Positions 9,410 through 19,004 of a DNA stretch of 64,000 nucleotides are shown piece by piece. How positions within the stretch are numbered: the stretch's first letter is position 1; each line of letters opens with the position of its first letter. The translations under genes were made by a program, and so were the position numbers. The DNA is from Bacillus carboniphilus (GTDB lineage: Bacteria > Bacillota > Bacilli > Bacillales > JAIVKR01): positions 1,973,822-2,037,821 of the forward strand of contig NZ_CP129013.1 of assembly GCF_020524035.2 (NCBI RefSeq), read 5' to 3'. Below the pieces are notes generated by a model, which had not been told where the DNA came from, did no database searches, and saw only the letters and a list, made by a program, of their open reading frames with translations.

Positions 9410-9832
9410 TCATCTGAATGATTCAACAGATTTTAATTCTAAATCTAGATTCAGTTCGTCTAGTTTCAAATTGTATTCTTCTTCATTTAATGGACCTATG
9501 GCTGCGGTTGTACTCTTTTCCACAATCCAATGATTCTGATCAGTTTCATCTGGAACTTCATATTCAGAATTAGGGTTCTCTTCATTTCTTTTCATACCAA
9601 CTTGTTTTGCAATAATACAGTTCTCGTTATAATTAACTGCAATAACTTTCTCGGGAATTACATTTTGATATGAAGAATTGTTTTCAGTATCGTTATTGTA
9701 TGTAATCTTTACATTATCTGCACTTGATCTGAATATTTGATAGTTTTCACCTAAATCTGCTTGGTAATCCCCAAGTCCCGCACACCCTGTTAAAAAGATA
9801 GGTATAGTCAAAATCATCAGTAATTTTTTCAT
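9410..9832 (-). CDS. Small lipoprotein of unknown function
   Basis: A 140-residue exported lipoprotein: MKKLLMILTIPIFLTGCAG is a short signal peptide with an LTGC lipobox, cysteine at position 17. The rest is polar with no family I recognise. The start is placed at 9832 because GGAGTTGA lies 5 bp upstream; an upstream ATG at 9847 overlaps that site. The leader resembles DNA at 8408-8440 that is now cut by the 167-bp element, suggesting a former tandem copy. Confidence 0.65.
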   Translation of the reverse strand: MKKLLMILTIPIFLTGCAGLGDYQADLGENYQIFRSSADNVKITYNNDTENNSSYQNVIPEKVIAVNYNENCIIAKQVGMKRNEENPNSEYEVPDETDQNHWIVEKSTTAAIGPLNEEEYNLKLDELNLDLELKSVESFR

Positions 9833-9910
9833 AAGGTTCAACTCCATACATCTAGCAAATTAAATTGCATCTTAGTATCTTAGTCAATATAAGTAGTTAC
9901 AACAAATAAA

Positions 9911-9937
9911 CAAAAAAATAAGCCCCAAAAGAGACTT
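9911..9937 (-). terminator. Hairpin terminator after the 50-residue membrane peptide gene
   Basis: AAGTCTC TTTT GGGGCTT with G-U pairs, followed by TTATTTTTTT in the minus direction; a variant of the hairpin at 8662-8679. Confidence 0.55.
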
Positions 9938-10088
9938 ACTCGTCTCTATGTTTTTGCTTTTCAATTTCTAACAACTCTTTTACCATTTCACTCGTTTCAG
10001 ATGCGTCAATCCCTGTTTGAACAGCTTTTTGGATAACGATATAGAGTATAAGAAATGAAATGATAGTCAATAAAATAGTAATTAACAT
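9936..10088 (-). CDS. 50-residue single-span membrane peptide
   Basis: MLITILLTIISFLILYIVIQ is one transmembrane segment, followed by a charged tail ending EKQKHRDE. AGGTG lies upstream of the ATG at 10088. No family is recognised. Its place between the lipoprotein gene and another small membrane gene suggests a shared accessory locus. Confidence 0.55.
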   Translation of the reverse strand: MLITILLTIISFLILYIVIQKAVQTGIDASETSEMVKELLEIEKQKHRDE

Positions 10089-10114
10089 TTATACACCTCA
10101 CAAAAACGATTGTC

Positions 10115-10363
10115 TTAACTTTGATTTCTGTTTTCTCTCTCTTTTAAATATCTTTCATATGTTATCCTATCCTTCAAAGGATCTTCTTGTTTAATTGATT
10201 CAGGAACCATTTTCGAGAGCTTCTTGTCAACTAAGTGAAGTAAATATAAACCTCTAAATATACAACCTACTACTATACCGAATGCTAAACCTCAACCAAT
10301 AGGTCCCATTGCAAAAAGAATACCACCCAGTATACATGTCAAAATGATAATCAATATTAACAA
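10115..10363 (-). pseudogene. Small two-span membrane protein gene interrupted by a TGA codon
   Basis: From a TTG start at 10363 with AGGAGGAC 7 bp upstream, the frame reads 82 codons with one internal TGA in the context GPIG-stop-GLAFGI, where a Trp (TGG) is expected in a membrane segment. The C-terminal half is charged (LVDKKLSKMVPESIKQEDP and on). A single G-to-A change explains the stop, so it is a nonsense allele or a base error. Confidence 0.5.
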
Positions 10364-10680
10364 AATAAAAGTCCTCCTAAAAAAATACGTCAAAAAGGGC
10401 TCAGTCGCAAATTAATTATAACTATTCTTCTCAGAATTTTCATTGTACACTATACTCCTATTAGGTCAATGGAAATTGATACAACACCTTGATAGATTTC
10501 AATCACATATCACAACGCTAAAATGAAATTTTATATGTGGTTAAAATTCAAGATTAGTATTTAGGACCTCCCTTCATGGTAAATAATTACTATGGTAGAA
10601 TGAGAATTTAAATACCAGAGATACAACTGAAGTTGAATAAGGCGTTGAAGATAAATATATACAGAAAATAGGTGATAAAA
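10364..10680. other. Intergenic, no gene seen
   Basis: AT-rich spacer between divergent small membrane genes. It probably holds both promoters, but I could not assign -35/-10 pairs with confidence. Confidence 0.4.
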
Positions 10681-10845
10681 TTGAGTTTCAACCAGTTGCT
10701 TTTATTGCTTATTACTACATTATTGACATGGTCTTTTGTCAGTTTTCTTATATCAAGTTTTGATTTAGCTATTCTTGGTGGCAGCTTAATGGGGAATGTA
10801 TTGACATACTTACTTATAAACGGTATTAAAGGGGCCTTACGGTGA
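10681..10845 (+). CDS. 54-residue hydrophobic membrane peptide
   Basis: TTG start with AGGTGA 4 bp upstream. Two hydrophobic segments (LLLLLITTLLTWSFVSFLI and LAILGGSLMGNVLTYLLI). The stop codon lies exactly at the end of the IS605-type remnant (TGAACTAC), so the C-terminus may have been trimmed by that insertion. Confidence 0.5.
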   Translation: MSFNQLLLLLITTLLTWSFVSFLISSFDLAILGGSLMGNVLTYLLINGIKGALR

Positions 10846-11137
10846 ACTACATACCACCTACGCTAGCGCTTAGAGGTGGATGCTTCCTAGGTACAGAAAC
10901 CTAATGGTCTCTAATGGACTAGGCGATCCCTCGTGAACCAAGAGTTCTTGTTTCCTTTATGTAAGCTTTCGAATACCTTCGTTTTTGATATTGATAGAGG
11001 CATTCCAATCACGATCGGACGAGAATCCACAATGACAATGGAACACTCGGCCAGAAAGCGTCAATTCTCCCTTGATTTGACCGCAATTTGAGCATGTCAT
11101 TTAGAAGTGGGCGACTTCTCGGCAATTACGTTAAAAA
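10846..11137 (-). pseudogene. 3' remnant of an IS200/IS605-type tnpB
   Basis: The frame from 11100 down to 10957 encodes TCSNCG, then CHCGFSSDRDWNASINIKNEG. This is the zinc ribbon and last RuvC motif (DRDxNAS) of TnpB RNA-guided nucleases. Upstream codons (SPTSK) join after a one-base shift. The rest of the gene is missing. Downstream sequence to 10846 ends GGTGGTATGTAGTTCAC, like the right end of such elements, where the guide-RNA scaffold normally lies. No tnpA is nearby. Confidence 0.75.
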
Positions 11138-11158
11138 CAATATCATAAGGAGTTTATG

Positions 11159-11413
11159 ATGTTTTTATTACATATTTTATTTGGAGTGCTATTAATATTA
11201 TTCCTATTTGCCTTAGTTGAAACTCCTCTCTATCTATTAAAAGTAAACGAGACAAAAATCATTACATTTGCAAAATATATATTGGTATCACTATTATTTT
11301 ATTACACTGGAGAATTCATTTTCACTTCTTATAAATCCTTACTTGAAGCATTCGCATTCGGAGGGATAGTCGTGGGAATCATTTCACTTTTTAAGAAAGA
11401 CACAGAAGAATAA
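11159..11413 (+). CDS. 84-residue membrane protein of unknown function
   Basis: Three hydrophobic stretches (about residues 2-24, 36-56 and 63-78) and a short charged tail KKDTEE. AAGGAG lies 6 bp before the second of two adjacent ATGs, which is used here; the first is at 11156. No family is recognised. It lies just beyond the tnpB remnant. Confidence 0.55.
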   Translation: MFLLHILFGVLLILFLFALVETPLYLLKVNETKIITFAKYILVSLLFYYTGEFIFTSYKSLLEAFAFGGIVVGIISLFKKDTEE

Positions 11414-11497
11414 AACCATACTTTACTATTTTCATGATGATTTTATTCTCCTTGACCCTTTGCCAGACTATTTTTCATATGTTTTTACCCTATTATT

Positions 11498-11818
11498 CTA
11501 TCCCTGCTGATAACCGTAACTTTCTAAACTGGTGATAATTTTTTTCAAGCTAGGGTTTCCTTCATCGACCACTTCATCTTCAACTGTCACTAAAGGATAA
11601 AAATGCTCATCATTGAGTATTTTTTCACACATTATTTGTTTCTGTTCCTCACTTTGTGGCACATTAATATCAATATACCTTATGTTTATTGATTCATTTG
11701 GGAACCTTCTCGTTAAGGCGGACTGAAGCCATTCAAAAGTATCTTTAGCTGATGGTAAGTTCACGCAGCTTGCACAGACGACATCTGCTCCGTAAACACA
11801 AATTTCTATGTTGGCCAT
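11498..11818 (-). CDS. yuzD: YuzD family protein (DUF1462)
   Basis: A 106-residue protein with the family pattern VYGADVVCASCVNLPSAKDT at the N-terminus and YIDINVPQSEEQ in the middle, matching YuzD of Bacillaceae. The thioredoxin-like fold with a CxxC pair (residues about 15-18) suggests a redox or Fe-S role; the neighbouring yutI is an Fe-S scaffold. Function is otherwise unknown. Divergent from yutI, as in B. subtilis, though MITE copy C now lies between them. Confidence 0.85.
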   Translation of the reverse strand: MANIEICVYGADVVCASCVNLPSAKDTFEWLQSALTRRFPNESINIRYIDINVPQSEEQKQIMCEKILNDEHFYPLVTVEDEVVDEGNPSLKKIITSLESYGYQQG

Positions 11819-11893
11819 CTCATGTCTCTCCCTTTTTTCCTTATATACTTGCCATCAATTATATGGTACAGTTTATCTAAAAAACAACTATTT

Positions 11894-12037
11894 GTGCGTG
11901 TTCAAAAAGTAGGAGAAAAAGAGCCGAGAAGAACGAGGCGGTGTAGCTTTGATGTACGTACTCTGTACATGAGGAGCGAAAAAGCAAACCAACAAAGTTA
12001 TTCGACAGCAATTTTTTATGACTTTTTGAACAACCTC
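11894..12037. mobile_element. MITE-like element, copy C (144 bp)
   Basis: Ends GTGCGTGTTCAAAAAGT and ACTTTTTGAACAACCTC, flanked by TATTT at 11889-11893 and 12038-12042. It lacks a 14-bp stretch present in copy B and carries a few substitutions. It sits in the yuzD-yutI intergenic region. Confidence 0.85.
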
Positions 12038-12210
12038 TATTTGATGTTTTTATAAATAAAGTCCTATGAAGCAATATATGAACAAGTGCATTCTTCTTCC
12101 TGAATAACATGTAAATATGATACAATACATGATGAAAGAATACGCATATGAAAATTAGCAATTGGTTCATATACTTGATATTCAAGATCAATATGAAGGG
12201 AGTAATATAG

Positions 12211-12450
12211 ATGTCTACAGAAGTTTCAATGAAAGAGCAAGTTCAAGAAGTGCTTGATAAATTACGTCCATTCTTGCTACGTGATGGTGGAGATTGTGAG
12301 CTTGTTGATGTAGAGGATGGTATTGTAAAATTACGTCTTTTAGGTGCATGTGGAAGCTGCCCAAGTTCAACGATTACGTTAAAAGCAGGTATTGAGCGTG
12401 CATTACTTGAAGAAGTTCCTGGCGTTGTAGAAGTAGAACAAGTTTTTTGA
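12211..12450 (+). CDS. yutI: NifU-like Fe-S cluster scaffold YutI
   Basis: A 79-residue NifU C-terminal domain protein. The CGSCPSS motif (CxxC) near residue 50 binds a labile Fe-S cluster for delivery to apo-proteins. The stretch [20 protein letters not shown] is typical of the family. It acts in the cytosol with the Suf system encoded at 45-50 kb. GAAGGGAG precedes the ATG. Monocistronic. Confidence 0.92.
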   Translation: MSTEVSMKEQVQEVLDKLRPFLLRDGGDCELVDVEDGIVKLRLLGACGSCPSSTITLKAGIERALLEEVPGVVEVEQVF

Positions 12451-12496
12451 TTTTAATAAAAAAATCCACCACCTGTCCTAAACTGAGATGATGGAC

Positions 12497-12538
12497 TTAC
12501 AAAGGGCTACGATCTTTCTTTTCAGCGCCCTTTTTTTT
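12497..12538 (+). terminator. Terminator of yutI
   Basis: AAGGGCT pairs imperfectly with AGCGCCCTT (one bulged base) around a 14-base loop and runs into eight Ts. Confidence 0.6.
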
Positions 12539-12552
12539 GAACACATATTTTA

Positions 12553-12577
12553 AGGGTATATCAGATGGATATACCCT
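12553..12577 (-). terminator. Terminator of the hom-thrC-thrB operon
   Basis: AGGGTATATC and GATATACCCT, 10-bp stem, 10 bp after the thrB stop. Confidence 0.75.
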
Positions 12578-12586
12578 CTTTTAATG

Positions 12587-13480
12587 CTATATTTGTTGTT
12601 GTCTAACAGAAACACCCTCCACTACAACTTTCAGCTCTTCAATATGAGAATCCGAGAGTTCCATTTTCAGAATTCGCAATCCTTCCTCCACACGATCTTT
12701 TTGCAAAAATACTATCATACAAGGACCTGCACCACTGATGGTAGCTCCATAAAATTGATGTTCCTTAACTATTTTTTGAACCTTAGCATGTTCTTTTATT
12801 AAAGAAGAACGATACGGTTGATGAAATAAATCTTGAGCCATCATCTCACCAGCTAGCTGCCAATCGTTTTGCATGAGAGCTGCAACTAGAAGGTTGCTTG
12901 CGGCACTACTCTTTACTGCATCTTTATGAATCATTTTTTCTGGTAAAGCAAGGCGAGCGTCTTTTGTAGATAGTTCATAGGGAGGGATAACAGCGATCAT
13001 TCCTACCTCGATCTCTTTTTGATGAATCACTCTCGTTTCCGCTCCATCAAAAAAACCGATGACTAGTCCTCCGTAGATGGAGGCACCCACATTATCGGGA
13101 TGTTTTTCTAGACTGGTTGCAAGCTGTAGTTTTTCGTTATTTGTTAAAGATATATTACCTAGTTGATTGGCCAATTCAATTCCTGCTACAATCGCCGCTG
13201 CACTACTTCCTAAGCCTCTTGTAAATGGAATGTTACTGCTTACTTCAACTTGGCAACTAGGTAAATCAAAGTCATAAACACCTGCGACATAGTGTGCTGC
13301 TTGAAATATGAGATTATCTTTACCTCTAGGAATACTCTTTACCTGATCGCTTAAAGGTATGAAGCTCCATTCATTTGATCTTCTCACTCTTAATTTTAAA
13401 AAACGATTCACCGCTAATCCCAATGAATCAAACCCTGGTCCTAAATTAGCCGTGCTTCCTGCAACGATAATTTCCATCAT
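12587..13480 (-). CDS. thrB: Homoserine kinase
   Basis: A 297-residue GHMP-family kinase that phosphorylates homoserine to O-phosphohomoserine, the substrate of ThrC. Visible: [14 protein letters not shown] near the start, the ATP-binding [14 protein letters not shown] motif at about residue 90, and the C-terminal [14 protein letters not shown]. Its ATG overlaps the thrC stop by 4 bp (ATGA), so the two are translationally coupled. Last gene of hom-thrC-thrB. Confidence 0.95.
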   Translation of the reverse strand: MMEIIVAGSTANLGPGFDSLGLAVNRFLKLRVRRSNEWSFIPLSDQVKSIPRGKDNLIFQAAHYVAGVYDFDLPSCQVEVSSNIPFTRGLGSSAAAIVAGIELANQLGNISLTNNEKLQLATSLEKHPDNVGASIYGGLVIGFFDGAETRVIHQKEIEVGMIAVIPPYELSTKDARLALPEKMIHKDAVKSSAASNLLVAALMQNDWQLAGEMMAQDLFHQPYRSSLIKEHAKVQKIVKEHQFYGATISGAGPCMIVFLQKDRVEEGLRILKMELSDSHIEELKVVVEGVSVRQQQI

Positions 13481-14533
13481 ATTTGAACTAGCCCCTTTAA
13501 TGCTTCTAACACCTTTTCTTTATTTGCGGTTACCTGTTTCGGACGAAACTCAGCAACCTCAACTGCAAAGTTAGGATCTTTCAAGCCATTCCCTGTTAAA
13601 ACGGAGACAACTACACTTCCCTTTGGTATAACACTCGAGGTAACATCCTTGATTACACCAGCGATTGAGGCACATGAACTTGGTTCTGCAAAGATGCCCT
13701 CTTCTTTCGCTAATAGTTGATAAGCAGCAATGATCTCTTCGTCTGATACTTCATCGATTTTTCCGCTTGATTGTTGACTTGCTTCAAGAGCAAAGGTCCA
13801 ACTAGCTGGATTTCCTATACGAATGGCAGTGGCAATCGTTTCAGGATTTTCAATGACTTTATTTTTTTACAATGGCAGCCGAACCAGATGCTTGAAACCC
13901 ATGAATTTTTGGTAAACCAAACTTCCCACTATACTCTTTAAATCCTTTCCAATAAGCTTTGATATTCCCTGCATTGCCCACAGGTATCGTTAAAAAATCG
14001 GGGGCCTTCTCTAGCTGTTCGCAAACTTCAAAGGCAGCCGTTTTTTGTCCTTCAATACGATAAGGATTAATTGAATTGACAACTGTAACAGGCAACTCTT
14101 CGCTCAATTCTCTTACAAGCTGAAGAGCTTGATCAAAATTCCCATCAATTTCAATGATTTCTGCCCCGTACATCATCGCTTGAGCAAGCTTTCCATACGC
14201 AATTTTCCCTTTTGGAATAAGAATGACACAATTCATATTTGCTCTTGCTGCATAAGCAGCAGCTGAGGCAGACGTATTTCCCGTCGAGGCACATATAACT
14301 GTATTGCTACCTGATTCCTTTGCTTTTGCAACAGCTAATACCATGCCTCGATCTTTAAAAGACCCTGTAGGATTGACTCCTTCTACCTTTACATAAAGAT
14401 TAATTGATAAGTCATTCGACAACTTCTCTAAATAAATTAATGGAGTATTCCCTTCATGTAAGGTTAACCTAGGAGTTTCTTTCGTAACAGGTAACTTGTC
14501 TTTATATCGATCAATCAATCCATTCCAATCCAT
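13477..14533 (-). CDS. thrC: Threonine synthase, frameshifted by an A-run
   Basis: PLP enzyme converting O-phosphohomoserine to threonine. The N-terminal part has the PLP lysine in [11 protein letters not shown] (about residue 60). The C-terminal part continues [18 protein letters not shown] to the stop at 13477. The frame breaks at 13862-13868, where seven As (coding strand) stand where six would restore [11 protein letters not shown]. With six As the protein has about 351 residues, the normal size. This looks like a homopolymer error. It follows hom by 4 bp and overlaps thrB by 4 bp. Confidence 0.9.
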
Positions 14534-14537
14534 AAAC

Positions 14538-15827
14538 TCACAACCCTTCTACGCGATACGTGCTCTTAACTTCATCCACAACTGGATAGAATTTTAATAT
14601 CTCTAAAATTTCTTCAAAATCTTTTAGTGAACAAGGGTGTGTAATGATCACAATTTCAGCAACATCATGTCCTTCTAGTGGTAACTGAAGTATTTTTTCA
14701 AAACTAACCCCTCTTTTTGAAAACAGCTCCGTTATATGAGCAAATGCACCAACTTGATCTTTTACATGAATTCGTAAAAAATATTGAGCAAATATATCTC
14801 CTCTGTTTTTCAACTGTTTCTCATGCTGGGGTACAACGGAACTCTTACCATTGACACCTAAGTGGAGATTTTTTAAAATGGCCACTAAATCAGATACAAT
14901 AGCTGTTGCTGTCGGAAGACTTCCAGCACCAGGACCATAAAACATCGTCTCTCCCACCGCTTCACCATAAACATAAACGGCATTATACTCATCCTGAACA
15001 TTCGCTAGCGGATGGTCTTGAGACAATAGAGTCGGTTCCACACTTACTTCAATACTTTCTTGGTCCCTTTTTGCAACACCAATCAACTTCATCTCATAAC
15101 CTAGTTTTTGACTGTAATAAATATCATCCTCGGTAATATGACTAATTCCCTTGACCCTAACGTCTTGCAAATCAACGTTCATAGAAAAACCAAGTCGTGC
15201 TAAAATTGCCATTTTCCTTGCAGCATCAATACCTTCCACATCAGATGACGGGTCCGTTTCTGCAAATCCGAGATCCTGTGCTTGTTTCAATACTTGTGAA
15301 TATGGAGAACCAAATTTACTCATCTTTGTTAAAATAAAATTCGTCGTTCCGTTTACGATTCCCATCATTTTTGTAATACGATCAGATACTAATCCATCCA
15401 CTAAACTTCTAATAATGGGTATCCCTCCAGCTACAGAAGCTTCATAAAATAAATCACACTCATTTTCCCTAGCTGTAGCTAAAAGTTCCGATCCATATAC
15501 AGCGATTAAATCTTTATTTGCGGTTACCACGTGTTTCTTATTATGCAGGGCCTGCATTAAATAGTTTTTCGTTTGCTCAATGCCTCCCATTACTTCAATA
15601 ATAACGTCAATCTCAGGATCATCAATCAACTCGTTTGCCCGTGTCGTAATTTTACTATTATCGATAGAAACATCACGCTGTTTTGATTCATCCTTCACTA
15701 AAACCTTTTTTATATTAATCGAGCAACCTAATTCATGAGCCAATTTATCTTGATGATTTTTTATAATTTTTACCACACCACTACCAACAGTCCCTAACCC
15801 TAATAATCCAACAGATATTGATTTCAA
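14538..15827 (-). CDS. hom: Homoserine dehydrogenase
   Basis: A 429-residue NAD(P)-dependent enzyme reducing aspartate semialdehyde to homoserine, the shared precursor of threonine and methionine. The NAD-binding [12 protein letters not shown] is at the N-terminus, the catalytic domain has [11 protein letters not shown] and [17 protein letters not shown], and a C-terminal ACT domain (about 350-429) is the likely threonine sensor. The start is TTG at 15827 with GGGGG about 9 bp upstream. First gene of the threonine operon; I see no T-box or riboswitch in the 125-bp leader. Confidence 0.95.
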   Translation of the reverse strand: MKSISVGLLGLGTVGSGVVKIIKNHQDKLAHELGCSINIKKVLVKDESKQRDVSIDNSKITTRANELIDDPEIDVIIEVMGGIEQTKNYLMQALHNKKHVVTANKDLIAVYGSELLATARENECDLFYEASVAGGIPIIRSLVDGLVSDRITKMMGIVNGTTNFILTKMSKFGSPYSQVLKQAQDLGFAETDPSSDVEGIDAARKMAILARLGFSMNVDLQDVRVKGISHITEDDIYYSQKLGYEMKLIGVAKRDQESIEVSVEPTLLSQDHPLANVQDEYNAVYVYGEAVGETMFYGPGAGSLPTATAIVSDLVAILKNLHLGVNGKSSVVPQHEKQLKNRGDIFAQYFLRIHVKDQVGAFAHITELFSKRGVSFEKILQLPLEGHDVAEIVIITHPCSLKDFEEILEILKFYPVVDEVKSTYRVEGL

Positions 15828-15952
15828 CCTCTTATCCCCCTATTGTACATTTTATATGAACATTTGTTTATTATAAAAAGACAGATATTTAATAGTCATT
15901 ATAAATGAGTAAAGAAAAAAAACAAGGGGGATTTTTATTAATTTTGTAATTT

Positions 15953-16957
15953 TTATGGATTACCATCATTTAACCATTCGAGTTTAGGAATTTGCACTTG
16001 ATGATTACGAAGAGGAATTTGTTTCATCATGGACGATAAAAACGTTTCATATTGTGTTGGTTTCGTAACGATATGTTCTAGTTTGTTTTCGTAGTGGATA
16101 CGCTTTTCTTCCGAGGAAAGATAATAACTTTCCACACATTCAAAATAATGAACAGGAAAAAGCAACCTGCTATAATATAACCTCCAAGAAAATGGACTAA
16201 GTTTTTGTACTCCTTCATAGGAAGATAAAAATTCAACACATTCATTTATTCTGTTTTTAAAAAAACATTGTCTTGTATACTCAGCCAAATCTCGACTCGC
16301 ATGATCGAAAAGCCATTCGGTGGATATTTTATAAGGTATTTCATTGGACCAAGTTTTGTCAGTGAACCGCTGATAACAAACAGTTCCTGAATCAACTTGC
16401 TGAGGTTGTTCATCTAGTTCAGTATCCACTAAATATTGAATGGCATTTTCGCAAAGCCCAATATAATACGGAAAAGTTTCAACGAATAGCTGATCAAAAC
16501 TTTTAATTGGTTTCGCATGAAGTTTCGATTTCCAAAAAGATTCTAATTGTTCCAGCCTTATTTCCCATAAACTTTTCCATTGACCAATACGAGAAATGTG
16601 CTGAAGATGATACGGAAATTGACGTCCAGCTTGATGAAATAATGCCAATTCCTTTCCTATTGGGTCAGTTTCTCTTTCTCGACTGTCAAAAAGAGAGGCT
16701 TTCAATAACGCAAAGTTCTCTTCTTCATACCTAAAGCCAAATTGACCATTTCGGGTAAGAGCAAAAACTGTCACACGTTGATCTCCATGATCATATAAAT
16801 ATTGACTTAAATAATATAATTCCGTTAATTCTTGATCATTCATATTTAATGGGACAACCAGATAAAGATTCCGTTCATTTCTAAATGCTTGATATTTAGA
16901 TATGGAGAAAAATTCATGAACTCTCATTCCATAATGTTCTTGAATGACTTTTTTCAT
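15953..16957 (-). CDS. yutH: Spore coat-associated protein YutH
   Basis: A 334-residue protein matching YutH, related to the CotS/aminoglycoside-phosphotransferase-like fold but without clear kinase catalytic residues. It is known as a spore coat-associated protein in B. subtilis; I assign it by position between hom and yutG and by its overall pattern (LYLVVPLNMN, GKELALFHQAG, SPFSWRLYYSRLLFP). Expected to be made in the mother cell during sporulation. Confidence 0.8.
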   Translation of the reverse strand: MKKVIQEHYGMRVHEFFSISKYQAFRNERNLYLVVPLNMNDQELTELYYLSQYLYDHGDQRVTVFALTRNGQFGFRYEEENFALLKASLFDSRERETDPIGKELALFHQAGRQFPYHLQHISRIGQWKSLWEIRLEQLESFWKSKLHAKPIKSFDQLFVETFPYYIGLCENAIQYLVDTELDEQPQQVDSGTVCYQRFTDKTWSNEIPYKISTEWLFDHASRDLAEYTRQCFFKNRINECVEFLSSYEGVQKLSPFSWRLYYSRLLFPVHYFECVESYYLSSEEKRIHYENKLEHIVTKPTQYETFLSSMMKQIPLRNHQVQIPKLEWLNDGNP

Positions 16958-17223
16958 TGTCTCACCTCTTTACGTTGTTTCGTGTATTTATATAAACCAC
17001 ATTTACAAAAGTGTTAAATTTTACTGATAAGCATTATTCTGATACGATTATGTTAACTGTAGGATGCTTTTTCAACATTATATGCACATCCCCTAATAAT
17101 GAATGATTACAATCCATTTGTTGAACACTTAAAACATAGAAAACACTCTTTATCTTTGAAATGAATATACTGTTAATGCTCTCTTATAGAAACTCACACT
17201 GAATAAAGTTAGGATGATTCGTA

Positions 17224-17724
17224 ATGACTGAACAAAGAAATTTAGATAAAGTTGGAAAATCAGCTCGAGATTTATTAAAGAAACGAGGAGTGGAAGCAAC
17301 AGATATAGCGGAGCTTGTCTATTATCTGCAACACAAATATCATGAAGAATTAGAGATGGATGAATGCCTTGAAAATGTAGAGAGAGTTTTATCTAAACGA
17401 GAAGTCCATAATGCCATCTTAACGGGAGTACAACTCGACCTTCTGGCAGAGGAAGGAAAATTAATGGAGCCTCTACAATCCATTATCGATACAGATGAAG
17501 GATTATATGGGGTAGATGAAATTTTAGCCTTTTCCATCGTTAATTTATATGGTTCAATCGGTTTCACCAATTACGGTTATATTGATAAACAAAAACCTGG
17601 AATTTTAGAGAAGCTTAATGATAAATCTTCAGGTAATTGCCATACATTTTTAGATGATATTGTTGGTGCTATCGCAGCTGTTGCATCTAGTAGACTTGCA
17701 CACCGCAATGAAAACGTAGAGTAA
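17224..17724 (+). CDS. yutG: Phosphatidylglycerophosphatase A-related protein YutG
   Basis: A 166-residue protein of the PgpA-related family. The C-terminal two thirds contain the conserved VDEILAFSIVNLYGSIGFTNYGYIDK and HTFLDDIVGAIAAVASSR. In full-length PgpA this domain dephosphorylates phosphatidylglycerophosphate in the membrane; YutG-type members lack most membrane segments, so the activity is uncertain. Monocistronic; followed by tandem repeats. Confidence 0.8.
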   Translation: MTEQRNLDKVGKSARDLLKKRGVEATDIAELVYYLQHKYHEELEMDECLENVERVLSKREVHNAILTGVQLDLLAEEGKLMEPLQSIIDTDEGLYGVDEILAFSIVNLYGSIGFTNYGYIDKQKPGILEKLNDKSSGNCHTFLDDIVGAIAAVASSRLAHRNENVE

Positions 17725-17728
17725 GAAG

Positions 17729-18030
17729 AAAAGTGAAAGCGCCTTGCTCAGCCACGACAAGCATAAGGCGCGGAGAAAAGAAAGATGTTCTTTATCTTTT
17801 GTTCTCCGTAACTTATGACCTCGAGTGGCTAGGCGCTGTAGCTAGACAAGAAGAAAAGAGGAAGCACCTTGCTCAGCCACGACAAGCATAAGGCACGGAG
17901 AAAAAGAAAGATGTTCTTTATCTTTTGTTCTCCGTAACGATTTCAGAAGATCTACTAAGTACAGTCAACTTAGATCCGCCCACTTCCTTTAGCCGTCACT
18001 TATCTAGGTGCTAGGGAAAAGCGGAAGCAC
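17729..18030. repeat. Tandem hairpin-rich repeats (two copies of a roughly 125-bp unit)
   Basis: Each unit has GCCTTGCT..AGCATAAGGC and GGAGAA-AAAGAT with ATCTTT-TTCTCC hairpins and ends near GTAGCTAGACAAG. First unit 17738-17855, second from 17866. The second continues into a decayed three-stem module (GATCTAC to TTAGATC near 17949-17973). The same unit is at 61561-61745. Lies between convergent yutG and yutF. Confidence 0.7.
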
Positions 18031-18046
18031 ACGGTTAGCGACGTAT

Positions 18047-18085
18047 AAAAAACCAAGTGTGATTAAAAGACACACTTGGTTTTTT
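18047..18085. terminator. Bidirectional terminator between yutG and yutF
   Basis: AAAAAACCAAGTGTG and CACACTTGGTTTTTT, 15-bp stem, with A/T tails on both sides. Confidence 0.85.
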
Positions 18086-18087
18086 AA

Positions 18088-18858
18088 TTAAATATACTTT
18101 ATCCACTCTTCCAATGAATTAATTGTGTAGGTTGGTTGTTGCTCCTTTTTACTCAAGTGATCTGCTGTCGTTACCCCTGTATGGACTAATAGAGTATCGA
18201 GTCCGGTATTCATGCCCGCCATTATATCAGTATCATAATTATCACCGACCATTAACGTTTCCTCTTTTGCTGTTCCTAATACTTTTAATGCTTGTTCCAT
18301 AATAATAATCTCAGGCTTACCAATAAAAATAGGATCAACAGTTGTTGAAACCGTTAACACAGATGTTAATGATCCGTTACCTGGGAGAAGACCCCTTTCA
18401 GTTGGGATAGCAATATCACCATTTGTTGATATGAACGTAGCTCCATCTCTAATGGCAATACATCCCTTTGCTAATTTTTCGTAATCAATTCCTCGATCAA
18501 TTCCAACTACTACATAGTCAACATTTTCATCTCTTATTGTATGGCCATTGTCTAGCAATGCTTGTCTAATTCCCTCTTCCCCAATAACATAAACTGAGGA
18601 TTGTTTTTTCTTTTCTGAAATAAAATTAGACGTTGCCATACTTGTTGTAAACACTTGGTCTTCAGATGTAGGAATATCAAATTTGTTTAATTTTTCTGCC
18701 ACCTGCTCAGGCGTTCTTGAAGAATTATTTGTGACAAATAAATAAGGAATATTCTTTTTATTAAGTTGCCTCACAAAATCTCCAGCTTCTTCTATCTTTT
18801 CTGTCCCGCGATACATAGTTCCGTCTAAGTCTATTAAGTACCCTTTATATTGCTTCAT
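18088..18858 (-). CDS. yutF: HAD-IIA family sugar phosphatase YutF (NagD-like)
   Basis: A 256-residue haloacid dehalogenase-type phosphatase. Motif I DLDGTMYRG at residues 11-19, motif II FVTNNSSRT at 42-50, motif III lysine in FIGKPEIIIM and motif IV GDNYDTDI with the metal-binding aspartates. This set matches the TIGR01457 (HAD-IIA) group. Substrate unknown; related proteins act on sugar or nucleotide phosphates. Confidence 0.88.
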   Translation of the reverse strand: MKQYKGYLIDLDGTMYRGTEKIEEAGDFVRQLNKKNIPYLFVTNNSSRTPEQVAEKLNKFDIPTSEDQVFTTSMATSNFISEKKKQSSVYVIGEEGIRQALLDNGHTIRDENVDYVVVGIDRGIDYEKLAKGCIAIRDGATFISTNGDIAIPTERGLLPGNGSLTSVLTVSTTVDPIFIGKPEIIIMEQALKVLGTAKEETLMVGDNYDTDIMAGMNTGLDTLLVHTGVTTADHLSKKEQQPTYTINSLEEWIKYI

Positions 18859-18881
18859 ATTCTTGCTCCTTTACAATAGAA

Positions 18882-18908
18882 AAAAACGCTTTATCTAAAA
18901 GCGTTTTC
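18882..18908 (-). terminator. Terminator between yutE and yutF
   Basis: AAAACGCTT and AAGCGTTTT stem with T tail on the minus strand, separating the two minus-strand genes. Confidence 0.75.
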
Positions 18909-19004
18909 CTTATTTATTATGTACAGATATGCACAATATAACGGTTTAAAAATAGGTTCATTTTATGCACACCCTTTCAAATTTTATTATATCGGTTCGT
19001 TCTA

